Below are positions 1 to 5,610 of a DNA stretch of 5,610 bases, one piece after another. The stretch lies in contig CAMNWW010000162.1 in NCBI GenBank assembly GCA_946566415.1, positions 1-5,610 on the forward strand, given 5' to 3'. The stretch is from an uncultured Lachnospiraceae bacterium. GTDB taxonomy: Bacteria; Bacillota; Clostridia; Lachnospirales; Lachnospiraceae. Made by a program: the position numbers and the translations under genes. How positions within the stretch are numbered: the stretch's first letter is position 1; the number at the start of each line of letters is the position of its first letter. The notes beneath the pieces were generated by a model. That model did not search any database, was not told the DNA's origin, and saw nothing but the letters and a program-made list of their open reading frames with translations.

Positions 1-639
1 AATCTCGAACTTTTCCGCGGCGACAGCAAGATTTTCCTGCATACCAGGGAATGCGATCCCAACGACGATAGTACGGGTTCCGTCGTTTACTACCTTACCG
101 TTAGAAATTTCCACATTGGTAAATTTTTCATTATCCAGGATCGTCCCGGTGAGCATTGCGAACGGCACATAAATCTTTTCCGTTTTCCCGTCGATCTTGG
201 CATCGACGCTCTTTTTATTAGTGTAATCGAAACGGATACTTACTTTCCCGCTTTTGCCTGCCAGACCTTCCGGAGATACCTTTTTCCCGTCCAGTTTATA
301 AGTGACAGCCATTTCTACCGGCAGTTCTTTTTCAACGCGGTCCTGGGAATAAGAATCGCTTCCGCCGGCCGCGGCCTTGATCCAGTCGCTGACGATAATT
401 TCCTTTACGCTTCCGTCTGAACCCGTCAACACATAAACGCTTTCATCCTTGGACGACCCTGTGCTTACCGTATTCGTTTCCGCCTTTTTACCTGTTGTTT
501 CCTTATTTGTCTCCTGGGTCGTCTCCTTATTCTCTTTTTTCTTATCTGCCGCCATGGTATACACCGCTGTTCCTGCGGCCGAGAATAAGAAAACAACCGT
601 TAACGCCATTGCAATAATTTTCTTTGTTTTGCTTTTCAT
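1..639 (-). CDS. Exported protein of unknown function next to MMPL transporter (5' part; C-terminus beyond window)
   Basis: The frame is open from an ATG at 639 to the window edge, giving 213 residues with no stop. Residues 1-31 form a signal peptide or membrane anchor: a Lys-rich start (MKSKTKK), a hydrophobic core around residues 8-27, and a possible cleavage after TMAA. Residues 32-65 are a hydrophilic K/E/T/N-rich spacer. A folded, probably beta-rich region follows, with blocks such as VKEIIVSDWIK, LAGKSGKVSIRFDYTN and VPFAMLTGTILDNEKFTNVE. These resemble long uncharacterised clostridial proteins found beside MMPL transporters, sometimes compared with YhgE/Pip proteins; this is from memory and was not searched. 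GGAGGT at 649-654 lies 9 bases before the ATG, and the ATG overlaps the transporter stop as ATGA, so translation is probably coupled. Inference: an extracytoplasmic partner of the transporter. Function is unknown. Confidence 0.85.
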   Translation of the reverse strand, partial: MKSKTKKIIAMALTVVFLFSAAGTAVYTMAADKKKENKETTQETNKETTGKKAETNTVSTGSSKDESVYVLTGSDGSVKEIIVSDWIKAAAGGSDSYSQDRVEKELPVEMAVTYKLDGKKVSPEGLAGKSGKVSIRFDYTNKKSVDAKIDGKTEKIYVPFAMLTGTILDNEKFTNVEISNGKVVNDGTRTIVVGIAFPGMQENLAVAAEKFEI

Positions 640-2759
640 TTTACATTTACCTCCACAGCCATATTTCTGATTTTCCTTGATCCTCCAATGTCTACATGAT
701 GCCGCATGTCAAACGTCGTCGCGCATATGAGTCTGTCGCAAAGCATAAGCAGTGCGGGCAGAACCAGAATAACAGACACCATACTCACAACCGCTCCTCT
801 TGCCATCAGCATACACATTGAGCTGATGATATCAATATTTGAGTAAACGGCTACTCCAAAGGTCGCGGCAAAAAGTCCCATGCCCGATACAATGATCGAT
901 GGAATCGACGTTGCAAGAGCCGTCCACACAGACTCTTTTTTCTGCCGGCCGCGGAGCCGTTCCGTTTTATAACGGGTCGTCATCAGGATCGCATAATCCA
1001 CGGTAGCGCCAAGCTGAATCGTGCTGATACAGATCGGTGCGATGAACGGCAGGCTCTGCCCAAAGTAATGCGGCAGCCCTAGATTGATGAAGATGGCAGC
1101 TTCGATCACCGCAATCAAGATAAAGGGTAGTGAAAGACTCTTTTCCACCAGCGCAATGATAACGAAAATCGCCAGGATCGATACTGCGTTGACAACCTTA
1201 AAATCATGGGCTGTTGTCTCGATCATATCCTTCATGCAAGGCGCTTCCCCGATTAGCATTCCGCCTTGATCATATTTCTTAAGGATTTTATTCAGCTCAT
1301 CAATCTGTGCGTTCACCTCGTCGCTCGCAGGCCGATACTTTGAGTTGATGAGCAGAAGTTCCCATTTATCACTTTTCAGTATACTGATAACAGAGTCCGG
1401 TAGAATTTCCTCCGGAATGCGCGGTCCCAGGATCGTTTCCAGACCAAGCACATATTTCACCCCGTCCACCTGCTCCATCTCTTTAATCATTTCACGTACT
1501 TCTGTTCCCGGAACATCCGCGTCTACCAAAAGCATGTGGGTTGACGCGATATCGAAATCCTCTGTCAGCTTCTCATTGGCAATTACGTATTCCATGTCTT
1601 TCGGAAGACATTCGCCCATATCATAGTAAACCTCGTCATTGGTCTTACTGTATCCATAATAAGCCGGCGGGATCACCAAAGCAAAAAGCACAAGGAAAAT
1701 CGGAAAATATTTTACAATCCCTCCTGCCAATTTATTCATGTCAGGGATCAATGCTTTGTGGTGTGTCTTCATAAGCGGCTTATCCAGGACCAGGATCAAC
1801 GCCGGAAGAACCGTCACACAGCCGACAACGCCAAGAAGCACGCCTTTTGCCATAACGATACCAAGATCTCTTCCCATCGTGAACGACATGAAACACAGTG
1901 CGATAAATCCGGCAACCGTAGTGATAGAACTTCCCACAACCGAGGTAAGCGTCTCCTTAATAGCATAGGCCATGGCCTCCTTATTACTGCCATGTCTTCG
2001 CCGCTGTTCATTATAGCTGTGCCACAGGAATATAGAGTAATCCATCGTAACGGCAAGCTGCAGCACTGCGGACAAGGCTTTCGTAATATAGGAAATCTCG
2101 CCCATGAACCAATTTGTTCCCAGGTTCAGAAGTATCATCATTCCAATGCTGGCAAGGAATACGAACGGCACCAGCCAGCTGTCGAGGAACAAAAGCATTG
2201 CGGCGCAGGCAAGCGCCACAGCGATACCTACATAAATCGGCTCCTCTTTTTCGCAAAGGTCTTTTAGGTCGGTGACCAGTGCGGACATACCGGAAGCATA
2301 GCACTGTTTCCCACAGAGGGAACGTATCTCACGGATTGCGTCCATCGTGATATCCGCGGAAGTCGAACTATCGAAAAATACTGCCATCATCGTTGAATGA
2401 TCCGTGTTGAACTCAGAATAGATTCTGTCCGGCAAAAGCTCCATCGGCACAGAAAGGTCGAACAGAGAATCATACCAGAGCACAGTCTCTACATGATCTA
2501 CTTCCTCGATCTGTGCTTTCAAATCCGCCACGTCCTCATTTGGCATATCTTCCATAATGATGAAAGAGAACGCGCCTTTTCCGAACTCTTCCATCAATTC
2601 ATTCTGCCCGATGACCGTATCAATGTCTTCCGGCAGATAAGTCAGCATATCATAGTTGATCCTTGTACCCACCATACCGATGACCGAGGGAATCATCAGC
2701 AGTATCGTCACGATCAGGATCAGTACGTGGTGCTTTACCACTCCTTTTGAAAAACGCAT
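636..2759 (-). CDS. MMPL-family (RND superfamily) transporter
   Basis: A cytoplasmic-membrane exporter of about 707 residues with the duplicated RND layout. Each half has one helix (about 11-31 and 350-369), a large extracytoplasmic loop, then five helices (about 175-325 and 522-675). Both halves keep the Asp-Tyr pair in the fourth helix of the half: VTMDYSIFL (D240-Y241) and ATVDYAILM (D588-Y589). In mycobacterial MmpL3 the equivalent pairs form the proton relay, so a proton-driven exporter is expected. Substrate is unknown; lipids, lipopeptides or hydrophobic toxins are typical of the family. Three in-frame starts lie close together: TTG 2768, ATG 2765 and ATG 2759. A GAAAGGG site at 2770-2776 gives gaps of 1, 4 and 10 bases, so 2759 (MRFSKGVVKHH) is preferred. 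The gene follows the DUF308 gene by 33 bases and overlaps the next gene by 4 bases. No sign of damage. Confidence 0.93.
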   Translation of the reverse strand: MRFSKGVVKHHVLILIVTILLMIPSVIGMVGTRINYDMLTYLPEDIDTVIGQNELMEEFGKGAFSFIIMEDMPNEDVADLKAQIEEVDHVETVLWYDSLFDLSVPMELLPDRIYSEFNTDHSTMMAVFFDSSTSADITMDAIREIRSLCGKQCYASGMSALVTDLKDLCEKEEPIYVGIAVALACAAMLLFLDSWLVPFVFLASIGMMILLNLGTNWFMGEISYITKALSAVLQLAVTMDYSIFLWHSYNEQRRRHGSNKEAMAYAIKETLTSVVGSSITTVAGFIALCFMSFTMGRDLGIVMAKGVLLGVVGCVTVLPALILVLDKPLMKTHHKALIPDMNKLAGGIVKYFPIFLVLFALVIPPAYYGYSKTNDEVYYDMGECLPKDMEYVIANEKLTEDFDIASTHMLLVDADVPGTEVREMIKEMEQVDGVKYVLGLETILGPRIPEEILPDSVISILKSDKWELLLINSKYRPASDEVNAQIDELNKILKKYDQGGMLIGEAPCMKDMIETTAHDFKVVNAVSILAIFVIIALVEKSLSLPFILIAVIEAAIFINLGLPHYFGQSLPFIAPICISTIQLGATVDYAILMTTRYKTERLRGRQKKESVWTALATSIPSIIVSGMGLFAATFGVAVYSNIDIISSMCMLMARGAVVSMVSVILVLPALLMLCDRLICATTFDMRHHVDIGGSRKIRNMAVEVNVK

Positions 2760-2769
2760 TATCATCAAA

Positions 2770-2776
2770 CCCTTTC
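2770..2776 (-). promoter_or_regulatory. Ribosome binding site of the MMPL gene
   Basis: GAAAGGG on the minus strand is a moderate Shine-Dalgarno match. It is too close to the TTG at 2768 (1 base) and rather close to the ATG at 2765 (4 bases), and sits 10 bases before the ATG at 2759. It therefore argues for one of the two ATG starts rather than the longest frame. Confidence 0.55.
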
Positions 2777-2792
2777 TATAGAACTTCCTCCA

Positions 2793-3398
2793 TCAAAGCA
2801 ATGTCTTCATTCCAATTTCACTATACTCTGCATCCGATACCACAGCCTTTTGATTCCGGATTATTTTGACTACCGATAAAATCGTGATCAGGTTCAGTAT
2901 TCCTTCTGTAAGTAATGACATCCCTAAAAGCAGCATCATAATCTGCACGCTTTCCGACGGGCGCAATACCAAAAGAAATCCGATAATTCCTGTAAGAACA
3001 GCCGCGGCAAGAATCAGCCACCATCTGCTGATACCAAATTCTTTGGAATCAATCGCTATCTGTATCTTTAAAAGCGCATCCGTCAAAATCGAGATCCCCA
3101 GGAAAACACAGACGATATTCAGCATGATATTGGAACGGAAGATCAATATCATTCCAAGAGCAATCAATAAAATTCCAAATGCCAGGTCAAACTGGAACGC
3201 CAGTCTGTATAGATCTTTTGAAAAATATCCGACTATCTTCACAAAACCGAACAGTACCAGGATCCCTCCTCCTGCTCTGCATATTACCAGGGCGGAAAGT
3301 CCCGGAACTGCAATCAGGACAATCCCCAGCACACACAGCAGGAGCGACATAATAATGTAACCTGTCTTTGCGGCCTGGATACGATTATTTGTTTTCAC
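2793..3398 (-). CDS. DUF308 / HdeD-like six-helix membrane protein
   Basis: Predicted integral membrane protein of 201 residues. Six hydrophobic helices can be read at about 13-31, 36-57, 68-88, 91-113, 126-146 and 150-177. They form three hairpins with short turns (VPGLS, FRSN, RPSES), which is the three-repeat layout of DUF308/HdeD proteins. The phrase VGYFSKDLYRLAFQFDLAFG is typical of clostridial DUF308 members as I remember them. HdeD is linked to acid resistance in Escherichia coli, but no activity is established for Gram-positive members. The frame extends to an ATG at 3416, but a perfect AAGGAGG (3407-3413) lies inside that extension, 8 bases before a GTG at 3398, so the GTG is taken as the start. 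It is the first gene of the export operon, 33 bases before the MMPL gene. Inference: an accessory or envelope-stress membrane protein co-expressed with the transporter. Confidence 0.85.
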   Translation of the reverse strand: MKTNNRIQAAKTGYIIMSLLLCVLGIVLIAVPGLSALVICRAGGGILVLFGFVKIVGYFSKDLYRLAFQFDLAFGILLIALGMILIFRSNIMLNIVCVFLGISILTDALLKIQIAIDSKEFGISRWWLILAAAVLTGIIGFLLVLRPSESVQIMMLLLGMSLLTEGILNLITILSVVKIIRNQKAVVSDAEYSEIGMKTLL

Positions 3399-3406
3399 AT
3401 CCAACA

Positions 3407-3413
3407 CCTCCTT
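3407..3413 (-). promoter_or_regulatory. Ribosome binding site that sets the DUF308 gene start
   Basis: AAGGAGG, a perfect Shine-Dalgarno core, is 8 bases before the GTG at 3398. It would encode residues 2-4 (Lys-Glu-Val) of the longer frame starting at ATG 3416, which itself has no ribosome binding site of note. The shorter GTG start is therefore favoured. Confidence 0.8.
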
Positions 3414-3428
3414 CATATTGATCTATCA

Positions 3429-3446
3429 TATTGTGCTTACACTATA
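3429..3446. promoter_or_regulatory. Imperfect palindrome, candidate TetR operator
   Basis: Reading the plus strand, TATTGTG and CACTATA flank a 4-base centre (CTTA). Six of seven arm positions pair, including a GTG-N4-CAC core. The size suits a TetR-family dimer site. It covers the candidate -10 box and the likely transcription start of the DUF308-MMPL operon, and lies just downstream of the tetR terminator. Binding by the neighbouring regulator is inference; a palindrome this short can arise by chance. Confidence 0.35.
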
Positions 3447-3468
3447 GCAAAGATGCTCCCTATATAAA
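3441..3468 (-). promoter_or_regulatory. Candidate sigma-A promoter of the DUF308-MMPL operon
   Basis: On the minus strand TTTATA (3463-3468, 4 of 6 to TTGACA) is followed after 16 bases by TATAGT (3441-3446, 5 of 6 to TATAAT). It lies between the tetR terminator and the first gene of the operon, where a promoter is needed because the terminator cuts off read-through. The -35 box is weak, which would fit a repressed or low-level promoter. An alternative -10, TATGAT near 3424-3429, has no good -35 partner. Confidence 0.4.
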
Positions 3469-3474
3469 ATAGAC

Positions 3475-3514
3475 AGAAAAACCCCCTGTGCCTGATTTTT
3501 AGGCACAGGGGGTT
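3475..3514 (-). terminator. Intrinsic terminator after the tetR gene
   Basis: A 14-base-pair perfect stem (arms 3480-3493 and 3501-3514) encloses a 7-base loop (3494-3500). The arms include CCCCCTGTGCC against GGCACAGGGGG. Read on the minus strand the stem runs into TTTTT and then CTGTC, giving a U-tract; on the plus strand the 3' side (TTCTATTG) has none. It therefore terminates minus-strand transcription, starting 19 bases after the tetR stop codon, and separates pyk-lysA-tetR from the export operon. Confidence 0.93.
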
Positions 3515-3533
3515 CTATTGTCTGAATTTGTCC

Positions 3534-4091
3534 TCACATATTTTCACATCGTTCGATCATTTGTTCCAAATCGCCTTGCTTCAGTTCACAGATCCGCCGG
3601 AATCTGGACTGAATGTCAGAGCGCATTCCCTTTTCCAGCCATCCCATTACACAGCCAAAACATACACACTTTAAATAATCGATAATCAGATCCCTGTCCT
3701 CCTCTGTAACATTCCTTCCAGATAGAATTCTGTCCACATAAATTCTTATCGTATGCTCGCATATCTTCCACTGATACTGTTCGTAGATATCCCGGTTTAT
3801 AGAGTTATAAATATGCAGCACCGCCTTCCGGTTCTCCAATGCAAAACTTATCACTGCATTCAGGCATTCCTCAATGGAGTCCAAAGACGGGTACTCCCGG
3901 ATGATCCGCTCGGCATCCTCGTCCACAATTGTTTCTACTAACTGAGGGAGATCCTGAAAATAATAATAAAAGGTATTGCGGTTCACTCCGCAGTCATCCA
4001 CAATATCCTTGACCGTAATCTGGCTGATCGGTTTCTCGTTTAATAGTTTTACAAAAGAATTTCTGATTGCCTTTTTTGTAAAACCGGCCAC
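3534..4091 (-). CDS. TetR/AcrR-family transcriptional regulator
   Basis: Cytoplasmic DNA-binding repressor of 185 residues, a usual TetR length. The N-terminal helix-turn-helix is clear at about residues 25-48 (ITVKDIVDDCGVNRNTFYYYF). The C-terminal ligand and dimer domain ends with a CVCFGCVMGWLEKGM segment resembling the C-terminal domain of DhaS-like clostridial TetR proteins (TetR_C_8 type, from memory). It has several cysteines, but no ligand can be assigned. The start is GTG at 4091, 6 bases after an AGGAGGTG site (4098-4105) that lies within the last codons of lysA; the lysA stop is only 3 bases upstream. No separate promoter is visible, so it is probably expressed from the pyk-lysA transcript and translationally coupled to lysA. 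Its position before the terminator and export operon suggests it controls DUF308-MMPL-secreted protein. That target is inference. Confidence 0.93.
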   Translation of the reverse strand: MAGFTKKAIRNSFVKLLNEKPISQITVKDIVDDCGVNRNTFYYYFQDLPQLVETIVDEDAERIIREYPSLDSIEECLNAVISFALENRKAVLHIYNSINRDIYEQYQWKICEHTIRIYVDRILSGRNVTEEDRDLIIDYLKCVCFGCVMGWLEKGMRSDIQSRFRRICELKQGDLEQMIERCENM

Positions 4092-4094
4092 AGA

Positions 4095-5405
4095 TTACAC
4101 CTCCTCTCCGACTGCTCCCGCCGCGTCGTCCACCGCTTTTTTAAGCTCCTCATACACTGGGAAAGAATCGAATGACGCAAAATAATCCATCGGTGTTTCC
4201 GCCCGCCGGATCAGCTCAGCGCTACCGTCCTCTTTTAAAAGCACCTCTGCCGAGCGCAGGCGTCCATTATAATTGTATCCCATGGAAAATCCATGCGCCC
4301 CGGTATCATGGATCACCAGCAAGTCTCCTATATCGATCTGTGGGAGCATCCGGTCGACAGCAAATTTGTCATTATTCTCACAGAGCGATCCTGTGATGTC
4401 ATACATGTGGCCGCAAGGCGCATCTTCTTTCCCCATCACAGTGATGTGATGGTATGCCCCGTAAATAGCCGGGCGCATCAGGTTCGCCGCGCAGGCGTCC
4501 ACGCCAATATATTCCTTATGTGTATGTTTCTCATGGATCGCACGGGTCACCAGATGCCCGTAAGGTCCCAGCATGAACCGGCCTAGTTCCGTGTAGATCG
4601 CTACATCGCCCATTCCCGCGGGAACCAATATTTCCTCATATACCTTCCTCACGCCTTCGCCGATCACCTTGATATCGTTCGGCTCCTGATCCGGCTTATA
4701 CGGAATCCCGATACCGCCTGACAAGTTGATGAACCTGATATGCACGCCAGTTTCTTCTTTCAGACGCACTGCCACCTCAAAAAGGACTTTCGCCAGTGTA
4801 GGATAATACTCGTTCGTCACAGTATTGCTGGCAAGGAAAGCATGGATCCCGAACTCCTTCGCTCCCTTTGCCTTCAGTGTCCGGAACGCTTCAAACAATT
4901 GCTCTGTCGTCATACCGTATTTTGCATCCCCAGGGTTATCCATGATACTGTTGGATATCTTGAATAATCCGCCTGGGTTATAACGGCAGCTTATCGTTTC
5001 CGGTATCTTCCCTATCGTTTTCTCCAGAAAATCAATATGCGTGATGTCGTCCAGATTGATGATCGCCCCCAGACGGTCCGCCAATACGAACTCTTCTGCG
5101 GGGGTATCATTGGAAGAAAACATGATATCCTTTCCCGTCACTTTGACAGACTGGGACAAAAGAAGTTCCGTATACGACGAGCAGTCGCAGCCGCAGCCAT
5201 ATTCTTTCAGGATCTGAAGAATATACGGGTTCGGGGTTGCCTTTACCGCAAAACATTCCTTTTAGCATTTTTTCAAATAAAACGCCTCTTTCAGCGCCTT
5301 TACGTTCTCCCGAATACCTTTTTCATCATACAGATGGAAGGGCGTCGGGTATTTTTCCACAATTTTTTCTAACTGTTCTTTTCCCACAAACGGTTTCTTT
5401 TCCAT
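4095..5405 (-). pseudogene. lysA: Diaminopimelate decarboxylase with in-frame stop at codon 48
   Basis: The intact enzyme decarboxylates meso-diaminopimelate to L-lysine with PLP (fold type III, cytoplasmic). An ATG at 5405 preceded by TAAGGAG (8-base gap) starts a 436-codon frame, a normal length. It begins MEKKPFVGKEQLEKIVEKYPT but meets TAA at 5262-5264 (codon 48). The same frame then runs open to the TAA at 4095. All landmarks follow the stop: the PLP lysine in FAVKATPNP (K55), the phosphate loop SGGIGIPY (about 229), ELGR (about 273), the active-site Cys in GSLCENND (C342) and DTGAHGFSMGYNYN (about 367). FGIHAFLASN replaces the classical HIGS block, as in the clostridial LysA subtype I recall. 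No in-frame ATG, GTG or TTG lies between the stop and K55; the first is TTG at 5159, so reinitiation would lose the catalytic lysine. The rest looks well conserved, so this is either a recent nonsense mutation or a sequence error. Confidence 0.85.
4098..4105 (-). promoter_or_regulatory. Ribosome binding site of tetR, inside the end of lysA
   Basis: AGGAGGTG is 6 bases before the GTG start of the regulator and forms part of the last sense codons of lysA (Glu-Glu-Val). The overlap implies translational coupling: ribosomes finishing lysA would stop within a few bases of the tetR start. Confidence 0.8.
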
Positions 5406-5413
5406 GTCTTTTT

Positions 5414-5420
5414 CTCCTTA
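5414..5420 (-). promoter_or_regulatory. Ribosome binding site of lysA overlapping the pyk stop
   Basis: TAAGGAG, whose TAA is also the stop codon of the upstream gene, lies 8 bases before the lysA ATG at 5405. It supports this start, which is upstream of the internal stop, and a shared transcript with the upstream gene. Confidence 0.8.
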
Positions 5421-5610
5421 CTGCACTACGGTAATCTGCATCATATTGCTCATTCCCTCACGGGAACCGCTTCTTAAGTCTGACGAGGGAACGCCAGCCA
5501 TCAATACGACTACGTCTCCTATGTCTACTACCTGTTTCGCCTGCAAAAGGTCGATCGCTCCGCTGCACACCGCGTCTGTCGTATTAAAAGCAATAGATTT
5601 ATACGGTCTT
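5418..5610 (-). CDS. pyk: Probable pyruvate kinase, C-terminal end (5' part beyond window)
   Basis: The last 63 codons before a TAA at 5418-5420. The end, GDVVVLMAGVPSSDLRSG followed by SREGMSNMMQITVVQ, matches the final strands of the pyruvate kinase C-terminal domain, whose usual pattern is GD.VV.TAG.P, then TN.M.V..V. Clostridial enzymes often have SNMM in place of TNLL, as I remember. Pyruvate kinase converts phosphoenolpyruvate and ADP to pyruvate and ATP in the cytoplasm. The catalytic domain is outside the window, so the call rests on this short tail. Twelve bases separate its stop from lysA and the lysA ribosome binding site overlaps the stop, so the two are probably co-transcribed. 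Confidence 0.72.
   Translation of the reverse strand, partial: RPYKSIAFNTTDAVCSGAIDLLQAKQVVDIGDVVVLMAGVPSSDLRSGSREGMSNMMQITVVQ

Noticed and set aside
449..670. Plus-strand frame encoding a short hydrophobic peptide
   Set aside because: It is antisense to the signal peptide and spacer of the exported protein; hydrophobicity comes from reading the complementary strand. No ribosome binding site or promoter supports it.
1758..2267. Open frame of 169 codons on the plus strand
   Set aside because: It lies wholly antisense to the MMPL gene, has no ribosome binding site, and its His/Arg-rich translation is typical of a shadow of a membrane-protein gene. The MMPL frame has clear helices and motifs.
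2866..3360. Plus-strand frame of 164 codons
   Set aside because: Antisense to the DUF308 gene; the translation is Ile/Ser/Thr/Pro-rich without a recognisable domain.
3475..3514. The GC-rich inverted repeat as an operator or bidirectional terminator
   Set aside because: The 14-bp stem with a U-tract only on the minus strand fits a one-way intrinsic terminator after tetR; the plus-strand side lacks a T-run, and no plus-strand gene ends there.
4095..5159. Treating the 354-codon frame from TTG 5159 as a complete functional gene
   Set aside because: The same frame continues upstream with clear LysA homology, including the PLP lysine. The TTG lies in the middle of the conserved domain, and the true start with a ribosome binding site is at 5405.
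5262..5264. Stop recoding (selenocysteine, pyrrolysine or an altered genetic code) at lysA codon 48
   Set aside because: The codon is TAA; selenocysteine uses TGA and pyrrolysine TAG. All other genes in the window use TAA or TGA as normal stops.
1..5610. Mobile elements, CRISPR arrays, tRNA or rRNA genes, riboswitches
   Set aside because: No transposase or integrase fragments, spaced direct repeats, tRNA-like cloverleaf ends or long structured leader were seen by eye; intergenic gaps are too short for most of these.

Overview
The window looks like ordinary chromosomal DNA of an anaerobic Firmicute, most likely a Lachnospiraceae/Clostridia relative. This rests on strong AGGAGG-type ribosome binding sites, moderate GC, and protein sequences that read like clostridial LysA, pyruvate kinase, DUF308 and MMPL proteins. 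No 16S or marker gene is present, so the assignment is from family resemblance only. All six genes lie on the minus strand and read from high to low coordinates.

Upstream block (5610 to about 3480): the last 63 codons of a probable pyruvate kinase gene; after 12 bases a diaminopimelate decarboxylase gene (lysA); and 3 bases after its stop a TetR-family regulator. A strong intrinsic terminator follows. The spacing makes pyk-lysA-tetR look like one transcript. The lysA reading frame carries an in-frame TAA at codon 48, seven codons before the PLP-binding lysine, while the remaining 388 codons stay open. As written, it cannot make an active enzyme by standard decoding.

Downstream block (about 3468 to 1): a candidate promoter with an overlapping imperfect palindrome (a plausible TetR operator), then three membrane or export genes in tight succession. 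These are a six-helix DUF308/HdeD-like protein, a 12-helix MMPL/RND-superfamily transporter that keeps both Asp-Tyr proton-relay pairs, and a secreted protein of unknown function whose ATG overlaps the transporter stop codon (ATGA) and which runs off the left edge. Inference: the TetR protein controls this export operon, and the exported or surface-anchored protein works with the MMPL transporter.

The most notable points are the isolated nonsense codon in lysA, its possible polar effect on the tetR gene behind it, and the uncharacterised three-gene MMPL export cassette. I see no RNA genes, mobile elements, CRISPR arrays or long repeats, and no gene-free stretch longer than about 140 bases.
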